Source: Anarhynchus alexandrinus (Eukaryota > Chordata > Aves > Charadriiformes > Charadriidae). Taken from it: a stretch of DNA of 64,000 nucleotides. The notes under the pieces were generated by a model. The model was not told the origin of the DNA, did no database searches, and saw nothing but the letters and a program-made list of their open reading frames with translations. Each line of letters begins with the position of its first letter. Positions within the stretch are counted from its first letter, which is position 1. Where the stretch lies: contig VUYV01000046.1 in the NCBI GenBank assembly GCA_008711295.1, positions 2,790,617 through 2,854,616 on the forward strand, in the 5' to 3' direction. This document shows, piece after piece, positions 1 through 11,455 of this stretch. The translations under genes and the position numbers were made by a program.

Positions 1-3000
1 TTTTTTTTTTTTTTTTATTCACTATGAAGCCTGAATGATACGTGGTTTCAAGGAAAATCTGGCTTTAACTTATGTCCAGCCGGCATGAGGCCAAATTAAC
101 ACCTAAACTTGCAGGGATTGCATGAGCAAGTCACCTTTTTCTGTTGAAACCTGCTCTGTTTCTGCCCTGCTGTCATCCCATGCTGCACATGGGAGAAGCT
201 ATCCTGTTTTATCCCATCATTTATAGTGTGGACCCAGTGGCTCACATTGAGTCTTCTGGCTGGTGTAATTGATTTCAGGACACAATTTGAAATATAATCA
301 AGAAATCAACTCTCTGCCCTTCAACACTCCTGACAGGTCCACTTAGGCTGAAGTCCATTCACTAAATATCTTTATAAAAGGTAATATGAAATTGTGGTTG
401 ACAGTAACTTCAGAGGCAATTGCTTTTGATCAAAAAATTTAGATTAAAGGTGAAGCAAGGAGATAAAAGGGGCCATGCTGCCCATGCTGGAGTACACAAT
501 TTTCTTTTTTCTTTTCAGCAAAATAGTCTTTTGTTGGTTTTACAAGATCTAGGACATCAATCACAGCTGTGAGTTCTTGAGGCAAATGCCTGAACCTAGG
601 AGTGAATAAGAAGACAGTCAGGGCTGATTTGCTGCAATATTTTAACTGTGTATGAAATGAACAATGGAAAATGCTAGAGAAGATAAAGAGGAGGGAAGAG
701 TAACTTGTGTATGACAGAGTAAGTGGGAACCGGACTAAGACTAGAAGAAAGTTTTGTTTGGAAGAAGACCCACTGCATACGACAAAGCAGGAACCACCTT
801 CTTTCAGTAGTGTCTACTAGATCCCTCATCCCCCTTCCACAATTCACCCTAATATGTGAGTTTGCATGTTCATCTCTACCCTATTCAGTCTACCCTCAGA
901 CACCTACAGGGCACCAAAACCAGGTGAAGGGATAATATGTCACATCATTGCCACGTCTTTGCCCTGTTTGGCTTTATAGATGGATTTGCTTGTACTATTT
1001 TCTGTTCTCATGCCAGAGCAGATCATTTTACAGAGCTGCCTGTGTTTAGTTTTAGGGGAATTCTCAAAGTAATAGGAAAGAGACAAAGTTTGCACTGAAT
1101 TGTTAAATGAAGTCTTCCCTTAATAATAGGTAACTTGACATAAGTAATATGGATAATTAAATAGCATCAAAATATTTCTTGCATTTCTCCTCACCAAGTG
1201 CTACTACTGTCAGTTTAAGTGGTAGTTTTTTCATAACTTGTACTACTCTGCTTTTATACATGAAAATTAGGACTGCTTTGAGTGTAAAACAAAACAAACC
1301 CTAGGGTCCTGAGTCATGGTCCTTAACTGAATCTATGACATGCTTTCAGGCTGCTATATTTTTAGTTGAAGTGAATGCCAATGTGAAAATGTATTTACTA
1401 GATTAAACCTCTTCTTCTCAGAGCTTTAAAAACAAAGTAGGTTTTCCTGCTTTCTTGCATGCAGTGATTTGTACTATAGAACAGTTTGGTGTAGCACTAC
1501 AATCGTGTAAGGTAGGAGGCTGCCTGAGAGAGTAGGCAGTTTAAAATTTCTCCCTATCTCACATCCTCTGAATACGTGTGGGTTTTAGGAGGAACAATGC
1601 GGGAAGGAAACGAGGAAAGAAGTGTTCATGAACCACTGAAAATGCCCCTTTCCTTCATTTTCCAGGATAGATTTTTTCATTCAGCCTGTGACATCTGTCA
1701 TACAAATATTTATTGTTCAGGTAGTAGAGTACTCACTCTATGCAGTGGAGATTTAACCAAAATACCTAATAGAATTTGATATGATTTCACCAAATGTAAA
1801 TATCTGCTTTAGAATGAAATGAATTGTGTTCTAATCTCCATTAAGTATCTTGATTATCTCCCTNAAAAAAAAAAAAAAAAGTAGGTCTTTAGAAATCCTG
1901 TATTTGTGCCTGGAATATCAGTATGGATACAGTTACACAAGTATAATTTGGATGCTACTTAGTAGTTGCTTTACTAACCCAAATTCATACATCAGGGAAC
2001 GTAGAGCTGGACGCAACATTAAGCAATCGTCTATTTCCATCCAGTTCATTAATTCATAAGTATGTCTACAATTCTGACAGGCATTTCCTCCTCTCAGTTC
2101 CTAAGAAAAAGACCAAAGATAAAGATTTCACAGTATCTCTATGTGGGCTGTTCACACCCATCAATATCTCCTGAGACCCCGGAATGTAGCGCCTTGAAGA
2201 GTGGGAAGGAACTGTCCTGTAAAACAGTTTTTTCACCTTTTAATGCAGAAATAGAAGACTGAAGTGAAATTAGCATAGGTGGTGGACTGCATACTATATA
2301 GCCAAGAGACAAAATAGAGTGAGAATAATGTGGTATAAACCCAAGAACTTTAAGAAGTAAGGAGATTGTTAAATTGGAAAAAGTCTGACTGATTTACCAT
2401 TTTGAGTAGCTGAAACACAACAGAGAGAGACATGCAAGGAATCATTTATGCCATGATTGGGAACAATGGTAAGAATAGCCACACTCCTTTCTGATATGTT
2501 GATGATAAACAAATAACCCATTAAAGAGCTTGATTTTATTTGTGGTATTTGCCACTTGTGAATGTCCAAAGATGTAAGAATATATAGGATGAGGATCATA
2601 TTATTTATTACCCATAGACTCTGGGTGACGTATTGTGATCCAAGGGGCAAGAGGGACACCAAACTCTCGATGTGTATTATCTTGCTGGACCCTACCTGTG
2701 ATGGTGAGATTCCTTACTTAATTTGCTATATATACATAATAGCAAGTGATTTATCACTGACCTGAGATATTTATTTTCAATAAATCTGCCTTATGAAAGC
2801 TAATCCACCAAGCTTTGTAAGTTCTTAGGTAAATTCCTGCAAGTATTTAGTCACCCAGGTTGTTAGAAAGTTTTCCTCCTGTCCACCATATTTTTTTCTA
2901 GTTTTTTGAATAAATTTTATTCTTCTAGCCCTTCCTTAGTGGCCACAGAAAATAATCAATCACTACCCCTCTTATACCCTGTCTTGCAAATGGAAGTGTT

Positions 3001-6000
3001 GATCTCATGGTATTTTCTCAGCATAAGCAAAACAAACAAATTAAAAAAAAATGGAAAAGGAGACCATAAAATAGAAAAAAGATAAGACTCAACAAAATCC
3101 CAATGAAAGCTAATAGAAGACTCTGCAGTAGAACCCAGGTTTTCTGACCACCATATCCTGACCCTCATCTCATCCATCCTGGCTTTTACTATAATGGATT
3201 CCTCTCTGACTAGGGGTTTTCTCTGTTGTGCACATATATACGAGGAGCAGTGTTTGTAAGCTTAGTAGGTTACTAGGTTTAGTGCTAAGCAACCATTATC
3301 TGAAGTTAGAGTACAAAAACTTTTTCAGTACATTATCCAAGACACTAGCCTGCATGTTTTTATCAAAGATGGTCTTCAGCATCACTAACATACTGATATT
3401 ATACTACACTTCTCCCGTTCTATATTAAGATAGACATCACACATTTGTAAAATGCAGTAGGTGTTCGAAGGAGGTCCGGCCAGACTCATGTATTCACTTT
3501 ATATCTTTCTGATTTTACACCTTCAACCTATATAAAAGCCTTTCAGCCTTTGTTCCTTTCCTTTAAAAGCTTGTTGATCTTTTAAGTCGCACTCCTGCAA
3601 GTTTCAAGAACTCCCAGGAAGCCAACACATATGCACAGCAAGTCTGATGTTTGCTCCAGTTCCACAAAAATCACACACAGATGTGCTCTTTTATTTCCTT
3701 TGTGATGTTAAGATCAGCTAATCACACTCGGGCATCTTTGTGAAGCTGTGCTGCCTTCCTCACAGCCACCCATTTAGAGAATTAGATCTTTGAATACTGA
3801 AAGGTGTATACGATGGGGTTCCTCTGAAGCTGCCTAGGCATAAAGGGATAGCGTGTGTAAAAGTGACATCTTCAGAAGAGGCTAATTCTACAGACAGAAA
3901 TCTACCGGGTAACTGGACACTGATTTTCTATCCAGTATATCTCCCTTGCTGTTAATGCCTAGTAAGTAGCAACCATCATCCTGTGGAAACCAGAGGGAAA
4001 AGGTCTGGAAACAAGTAGGCTTGCTTCATGCGGATTCAGTTGAGTGAGGCTGTCCACAAAATGAATGTTCGAGAGTCATGAGTAGCTGGGATGCTAGCTG
4101 GAAGGGACAAGGAGGGCATAATCAAGACAAGTATACAGGTACGGAGGAGTGGGTGAAAGCAATGTGCTAGGAGGAAGATGTGACTGCTGCAACACTAGCA
4201 ACACAGTGGCTTGAAGAAGTCCCTCACCAGCTGGAAAATTCTTAGACAGCTGTATGTCTGTGCTCTGTGGCTCCATCCATACTAAGATTCGTGTCAGTGA
4301 CTACCGCCAAGCAGTGGAGTTCCATTGTTTGCACTGTTTAATTGCTGCAGTGCATCAATTAACACTCACAAATAATTGCTGTGCACAGTTCAGGACCCAG
4401 CTCAGGCCCGAAATAAATTCTAAGAAACAGATTGCATACCACCCTGTTTCAGAAGCTAAGTGAAATTATTAGCATGTGTGTGGGCATCTCTGTGCCAGCT
4501 CTAGAGGATGATCTCAAGCACGTATAGTTTACGAGCTATAGTTTTTTTCTCTTTCTAGTTCCTAGAGCTTCTGCAAACAGAGTAAACTTCAGCGACTCTA
4601 CAAATGGAATATATTTGCTTTCTTGAAAGCCAGCCCATAGCAGGAATATTCTTATAACTGAAAAATGTTAGCATTACTATATGCATTATTTAAATTCATA
4701 TTTTAGTTTGCATTTGCAATATCTGCATTTTTTCCTCTGAGTTCCACTGAAAAAATGATTGCAACATGCCCCTCATACATTGATTTAGCTAATGAGATCA
4801 TGGTTACAGCCACAGATTTAGAACAAAAACAAATGGCTATAAAATGCTACCAACGGCTGGAGCAGATGCATGGAATGACCTTTTGGAGATTGCTTGAGGA
4901 AACCTTGTAAAAATCTCTTTTTGTTGGCTAAACCCATGTTTACTGCATAGCTAATGTTTTTTCACTGCCTTATGTGCAGTTAAAGACAGTAATTTGGACT
5001 GACACCAGTCATAACTTTTCATGCTTCATGGCAGCCCCCACCTAAGCTATTAATTTACCACCTGCTAAAGTTCCTGAAGAAATGAGCTGTCAACAATTTT
5101 TCTTAAGCTCTAACTAAGAGTGCTTTCAAACAAAAGAAGGCCTTAGGAGAATGAAATATGTACAATATCCCAGTGAATTTCATCAAACTATTTCACACAG
5201 TTCGTATGGAATTAAAAAGTTGAATGTTGAGAATATTTAGCAAACTTCTGTGCCTAGTCTCAGTCCAATCTTCCATTACCAGTATTTGCTCTGCATATTT
5301 GAAACTCACACTTAGTAGTATTACAGTAGCGGGGTTAGATATGATGGTAGAATAGGGCTGCTATTCATTATAATTCCTTTGGAATTTTACTAGCATAACT
5401 GATATCAACATGAGATTCAAGATATCATGGCCCTGAGTATAAAAGTTTACATTTCAAAGCTTGGTTGACAAACACAAACTTCCCTAAAGCTTTGAGTCAG
5501 AAATGTATCAGCCATCTTTCAGGCATGGAAGAGTATATTTAAAAGAAATCCCTTCCATGGTGGCTGGAAGCTAAAACTTGGGCTGGGTGGTTTAACTGTG
5601 GACTAGTTCTAATGTTCCACATTTTTTGGTTACTTTTTTAACAAATAACTGTCTGAGTGAGTGGAATTGTAGCCCTATACTTTGAGTCTTTTGTCTGCCA
5701 ACACCCGCAGAAAGCCAGCGCATGCTCAAACCACTTTGGGGAATTCTGAAGTCAAATCCACATCCAACTCATAAAAAATATATTTTTTTTCTGGAAGAAT
5801 CCAATTAATTAAGTTTCTTTAATGGTTCTACTGTCCTATATAAAACTATACTTTTTAATGGACTTTCTAGGTAAAGTAAAACCCCTTGTTTCACTCTACA
5901 ACACAAACAATTCACACAGATCTGGACTATGAGGCTCCATTAGTCAAGTGCTTCTTGCTCTGCCCATCTCTGTCACCATGATGAGCTCCAGCTATGTTGT

Positions 6001-8044
6001 GTGTGAACCACTGATCACTCTTACTATTTCTCCTCATTTTATATTTCCTTCCTCTTACTAATTCCTGTCTTTCTGAGTTGCTTCTGACCTGCAATAGACT
6101 CTGCAGGTCTTGTGAGAATAATTCCAACGTGAAGCTTTTGGCACATTCTCACCTACACCTGTCTGGGTGCTGTAGGCAAAATCTTATTAAACCAAATATT
6201 CCTGATTTTCATAATTAGACAAAACTAGGATTTTTCTTCACAATTATATTCACTAGGCAGTTGAAAAAAAACAGATGTGAAAAGAATAGATGCCTGACAC
6301 TAAGAAGCTGTGAGTAACTTCAAAATATAGGTCAAGACAATTTGCAGATTCTCAGCACTTCTGAGGGCTATTTTCCATGGCTTTACATGTACAAAGGGAC
6401 AAGCTCCTTTTATTCCTAGGAAACCAGAAGGTGCTCTGCATTCTGTAGAAGCAACCAGCTAATGCCACCCAACTTTAAGTAAGTCCTTCATTAAGGTACC
6501 TAATTTAGGATATCATTTCTCTATCACTCCTTCTATTATCAGTGCTGAGCAGAGGTATTTCAGCCTGTCTGTAATCAGCAACAGACTGTGTAATTTGCTT
6601 AATCCTCTGCACTGCATATAAGGAACCCAAAGACTTTAAAGGTGCATTGGTCAAATGTCTAAATCTATGTGACACAAATCTCTTCCATCATCCCCAATCC
6701 TTTAAGACCTCAAGTCATCTAACTGTTGAGAGATCAGTCAAATACAATGTTTAAGTGTTGTGTACAGTGTTTCTCAGCTATCCATTTAAATTAAGCACTT
6801 TATAAAGTTAAGCCCTGAAGAGGGCTGAGGAAAAAAATGGTAAAATGCTTTGTTGAATTGGGACCTTATTCTCTCACTGATTTGCCCAAGGTTGGTTTAT
6901 TTCTAAACTAAAGATTTTTGTTGCCTTTTGGAACAATGAAGACAAGAGCCATTTGTTACTTTTATGGGAGTTTATGGATGCTGTTCATAGACTTAGGGTA
7001 TACACTTTGTTGTATAGTAAAACACAAATATTGAAAAAAACAGTTTTTCTGGTTAATCCAGAGTCCCGTGGCTCCAATAGCTTTCAGTATCTCTATTATA
7101 AGTGAATTTCATATAACCTTTCTAGGTAGGCTTTACGCCATAATTACATTTTGTGTTGTGTGAGAGAACAGATGCTTTTTTATTTTATTACATTGTAACT
7201 CAACTACCCCATGATAACATTAAACAGTATTACCTGATTAGCAAACAGTAATGCCTAGAACCTCAAATTAGATTAAAGCTAGACTGGGCCGACTAATAGC
7301 CTGATACATAATGAGGTACATGTTCCTGACTAGTTTTTTTACAGTTGAAATATACGGAGTTAAAGAGATGAGAAGAACAGGAGTGCCACATAAAGGTTTG
7401 TATCACCTTGTTATCTGGGCATGGGGAGACAAAACTTTGGCTGCAATGTAATGTGAAGTTCCACTTGAAAGAGGGAAAGCAGGTTGTGACCACCAAATGG
7501 AAGGTAGTGGCTCTGAAAAACAGCTGAGGGTCACAGCGGACATGAACTCTCCCTTCCCAGTGCAATTATAAACTGGTAATGCAGTCCTGGATGTTTAAGT
7601 AAGGAACTTTAACACAGAAGAGAGCACATAACCAAATTCTTCAATAGAATGCGGTTGGCAATAGTAAAAGTGTGTCCTTCTTTTGTTCACATTGACAAAA
7701 AAGGAATCTTCAAAATCTGGAGAAGGTGAAAAAAGACGAAGTATATGAGGATGGGAGAGAACTTTTAATGGTAAAAAAATTAAGAGTTCAAGCTGTTTAG
7801 TTTATCAAATAGAATAGTGAAAGGTGACCTGGACACTTTTAATGTAATTTCAATTAATGCCTGATTAACTTTTTTGTTTTATAGAACCAATAAGGCATAA
7901 CGAGAACTAACATCTGGACACTGAAGCTGGGAAAAATCAAATTAGGAGTTCTTAGCAAGCCTCACAGAAGCAAATAACTCTGTGTTTACATCTTTAAATC
8001 ATGTGATTTCATGTCTTTCTGGAATTCTTTGTTAATGTATTTGT
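1..8044. other. Unique AT-rich sequence, no gene recognised
   Basis: The stretch opens with a 17-base T run at the window edge. No repeat family, RNA gene or convincing exon was recognised. The open frames are all under 100 codons, occur on both strands and lack protein-like composition. A lone N precedes a 16-base A run at 1864-1880. It is most simply read as intergenic or intronic DNA. Confidence 0.6.
1864..1880. other. Single N beside a poly-A tract
   Basis: One undetermined base is followed by 16 A residues. The other homopolymer-associated Ns in the window (33091 and 48418) have the same form, so this looks like an unresolved homopolymer length rather than a real gap. Confidence 0.7.
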
Positions 8045-8470
8045 TACTGCGTCCAGCTCTGGAGTCCCCAACAGAAGAAGGACATGGACCTGTTGGAGCG
8101 TGTCCAGAGGAGGGCCACGAGGATGATCCGAGGGCTGGAGCACCTCTCCTATGAGGAGAGGCTGAAGGAGTTGGGGCTGTTCAGCCTGGAGAAGAGAAGG
8201 CTCCGGGGAGATCTTATTGCGGCCTTTCAGTACCTAAAGGGGGCCTACAGGAGAGCTGGGGAAGGACTTTTTACTAGGGCATGTAGTGACAGGACAAGGG
8301 GGAATGGCTTCAAACTGGAAGAGGGCAGGTTTAGATTGAACATTAGGAAGAAGTTTTTCACTTTGAGGGTGGTGAGGCACTGGAACAGGTTGCCCAGAGA
8401 GGTTGTTGAGTCCCCATCCCTGGAGGTGTTCAAGGCCAGGCTGGACGTGGCCTTGGGCAACCTGGTCTAG
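8045..8470 (+). pseudogene. CR1 ORF2 C-terminal fragment
   Basis: An uninterrupted frame of 141 codons encodes the C-terminal end of the CR1 ORF2 polyprotein, downstream of the reverse-transcriptase palm. Conserved blocks visible in order are [56 protein letters not shown] and [11 protein letters not shown]. The endonuclease and the catalytic reverse-transcriptase motifs are absent because the element is truncated, so it cannot encode an active enzyme. The first ATG (8084) is internal to the old ORF and is not a real start. Confidence 0.93.
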
Positions 8471-8557
8471 TGGGAGGTGTCCCTGCCTATGGCAGGGGGG
8501 TTGGAACTCGATGATCTTCAAGGTCCTTTCCAACCTAAACCATTCTATGATTCTATG
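8045..8557 (+). mobile_element. CR1 LINE, 5'-truncated 3' end
   Basis: The 3' terminal ~510 bp of a CR1 non-LTR retrotransposon. It begins abruptly inside the reverse-transcriptase ORF (Y-C-V-Q-L-W-S-P box) and runs through the ORF2 stop at 8468-8470, a short 3' UTR, and the diagnostic ending ATTCTATGATTCTATG at 8542-8557. Truncation at the 5' end is the usual outcome of CR1 target-primed reverse transcription. It is one of the least damaged copies here: the reading frame is open throughout, which suggests a fairly young insertion. Confidence 0.95.
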
Positions 8558-10135
8558 TATCATGAGGAAGGTCTCAGTAAGTGGTTCAGTTGCACAATGT
8601 AGACATAAATGATATATCAGAGCCCATCTAAAGATACTGCTCTTCCCTCAAAACACCGTCCCACTCCTTCCAATCTCACTGATCTCTCTTCTCTCTCCCT
8701 ACCCTAGCTCTCAACCCGGTGGTTTCACCCTGTTTCTCAAATTAGACAGCTTCTGCTTTCTAACAGTGGAATAATTCCCCTCTCACCCCTCCCACCCCCC
8801 AGTGAGATTTCTGCAGGATTAGCACACTGTTTTGCTTTACTGCATGGACAGTCAGTTGGTGGTCAGAGCTCATGTGAAGGAGAGGATAGAAGTGTGGTGT
8901 CAGGAGCACACAAGAGGAAGGAGTAATCACAGGGCAGAGGAATAATTCTCCTGTAGGTGGGAGTGAGCCATTAGAGTAGATGAGCCATAATGCATAGTGC
9001 CCTTGCACTCTGTTAATTAACAAGCCCAGTTTACACTGAATTGTTATAGATCTGAACCTTCTAAGTGTTTTCATAACTCATTGTTTCAAGCTTTTTCCAA
9101 GGCAACAAAAAGTTTATTACAGAACGATAGACTAATACCAAGTTTCTTCAAAGCAAGTGTTTGATAATTCAGAGGCAATTTTGAATACTTAAAACAATTA
9201 AATAACTTTGCATTTACTACGTTGTTATTTTTCATACTGTTTTCTAATAATATTTCAATTTTCTGGACATCTGGTTTTATCAGTCTCCATTTGGAATGTA
9301 ATAAATATTTAAATTCACAGTTTTGTTGGAACCCGGTGCATAAAAGGTATAGTGATATTCTTCTGTTCATCCAGTTTTTATTTCAAAAGTGTGAAAAATT
9401 GGCTAACACATAATGTTAAATCCTTAAATATTATATATTTGAAAATGAGTTTGGTATGAAAAATTCAATACAAAATTAGTAATAATCTCAGCCTCTTAAC
9501 AATTTAAAAGTGCAGTACTCATCAGAACATACATAGCTACTGCTTCACTTTATGGTCATTCATTGGTTCTTCATCTGTCTCTATATTCTATTTTTTTTTA
9601 TAGACTGGCTTCCCCCCACTTCTTTTGGTTTTAGGAGTATTTAGCTCAGATCAGTTCTTACATATGAGTTGGATTCCCATGTCGTCATCATCATCATTAC
9701 TACTACTACTAATAATAATAATTCTATATTATACATCATTATAATTATATAATTAGTTTATCAACCAGAATGTATGGTGTCTATAATATTATAGGAGCCG
9801 TATCATTGACTTAGTTATAGCATTGTTCTTTAATGTTTGTTAGTGAAATCTTACAATTTCTTCGCACAAATAAGAAGTGTAATTATATTTAAGTATTTGA
9901 TTACTGAGAAAAAAAAAGCATATTTTCATGAATTACCATCTGGTAAGACGATTTTTTTTCTTTATGCATTATTTATTCATTATTTAGCCTTACTCATTGA
10001 AATGCTAAAAAGATCTAGGCAAACAACCATATAACAGAAAAGAAAACATAATAAATTGTAAATAGTGAAACACATCATTGAGGATAAACACTTTGTAAAC
10101 ATTCCTTAGGCTGATATTGTTCATATACACTATTT
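8558..10135. other. Unique AT-rich spacer between two CR1 copies
   Basis: No gene recognised. From about 9090 the base composition becomes very AT-rich, with T-rich tracts and a compound trinucleotide repeat at 9685-9722. Short open frames on both strands look random. Confidence 0.55.
9685..9722. repeat. Compound trinucleotide microsatellite
   Basis: Adjoining short runs of TCA, TAC and AAT units follow one another, as if one trinucleotide array mutated stepwise into the next. Confidence 0.85.
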
Positions 10136-11455
10136 CATAGAATCATAGAATAGTTTGGGTTGAAAGGGACCTTTAAAGGTCATCAAGTCAACCCCCCCGC
10201 AATGAGCAGGGTCATCTTCAACTCGATCACTGTATCAATACCAGGGGTGGCCCCGACCTGGCTGCAGGACCCTGCACTTGACCTTGTTGAACCTCCTAAG
10301 GTTCACATGGGCCCACTTCTCTCGAGCCTGTCCAGGTCCCTCTGGACAGCATCCTATGCCTGAGGTGTTTGACACGCCGTACCACTCAGCTTGGTGTCAT
10401 CCATAAACTTGCTGAGGGTGCACCTGATCTCACTGTCTATGTCACTGATGAAGATATTGAATGATACTGGTCCCAATAAAGACCCCTGAGGGTTACCACT
10501 TGTCACCCATCTCCATCTGGACACTAAGCCATTGACCACTACCCTCTGGATGTGACCACCCAGCCAATTCCTCATCCACCAAACAGTCCAGACACCAAAT
10601 CCGTATTTCTCCAATTTAGAGAGAGGGATGTTGTGGGAGGCCATCTCAAAGACCTTACAGAAGTCTGGATAGACAACATCCATAGCTCTTCCCTTGTCCA
10701 CTGATGTAGTCACTCCATTGTAGAAGGCCACTAGACTTACGTATGTTCAGGTTCTTCAGGTGGTCACAAACCTGATCTTCTCTTACAGTAGCAGGGACTT
10801 TGCTCCCCCAGTCCCTGCCTCGCGGTACATCCACTATAGAGCTGTGAGGAGAGAGGTTGCCGGTGAAGACTGAGGCAAAAAATTTCTTGAGTACCTCAGC
10901 CTTCTCCTCACTCTTCTTGTCTGTTGTTACCACTTTTCCAGTCTTGCTCATCATAGGGGGTACGCTTTCTTTTACCTTCCTTTTCTGGCTGACATACCTG
11001 TAGAAGACCTTCTTAGTATTCTTTGCGTCCCTTGCCGAGTTAAACCTTGGCCTTCCTGATCCCATCCCTGCACAACTGGGCAGCATCCCTATACTCTTCC
11101 CAGGATACCTCTCCCTGCTTCCACTGCCTGTGCATTTCCTTCTTGCCCTGTAGTTTGGCCAGCCGGTCTTGACTCAGCCATGCTGGTATTTTGCCCTCCT
11201 TTCCTGGTTTCTTATACCCGGGGACTGAGAGCTCTTGCTCTCTATGGAAAGCATCCTTAAAGATCTGACAGCTCCGTTCTGCTCCCTTGTTCCCAAGGAC
11301 AGTTTCCCAGGAGGTCCTATTAACTAACTCCTTGAAGAGCTGGAAGTTTGCTTTCCTAAAATTCAGGGTCCTGACTTTACTCTTCCCCTGACCCATACCC
11401 CTCAACTCCACCAGTGCATAACCACTGCAGCCCAGGCTGCCTCCAACTGGTCTGC
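10136..11455 (-). mobile_element. CR1 LINE, 5'-truncated, internal deletion
   Basis: A CR1 copy on the minus strand. Its 3' end lies at 10136 (ATAGAATCATAGAAT read on the plus strand, followed by the usual TTGGGTTG-AAAGGGACC block). It continues through the reverse transcriptase and into the linker between endonuclease and reverse transcriptase, ending near 11455. About 110-120 codons expected between the linker and the middle of the RT domain are missing at a junction near 10735; the CR1 at 55593-57215 retains that stretch. The 5' part of the element is lost, as is normal for CR1. Confidence 0.93.
10384..11411 (-). pseudogene. CR1 ORF2 fragment (linker plus reverse transcriptase)
   Basis: Broken ORF2. 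Reading on the minus strand, 11411-11040 and then 11086-10735 (frame change near 11050) encode the region before the RT domain, including the block VFYRYVSQKRKVKESVPP. After the deletion, 10731-10354 encodes the RT core: [19 protein letters not shown], the [18 protein letters not shown] block, and the catalytic box as F-M-D-D at 10396-10407. Both catalytic aspartates are therefore still present, but the frame changes and the deletion make the product non-functional. Confidence 0.9.

Noticed and set aside
9685..9722. CRISPR-like or satellite array
   Set aside because: Simple trinucleotide runs without spacers; a plain microsatellite.
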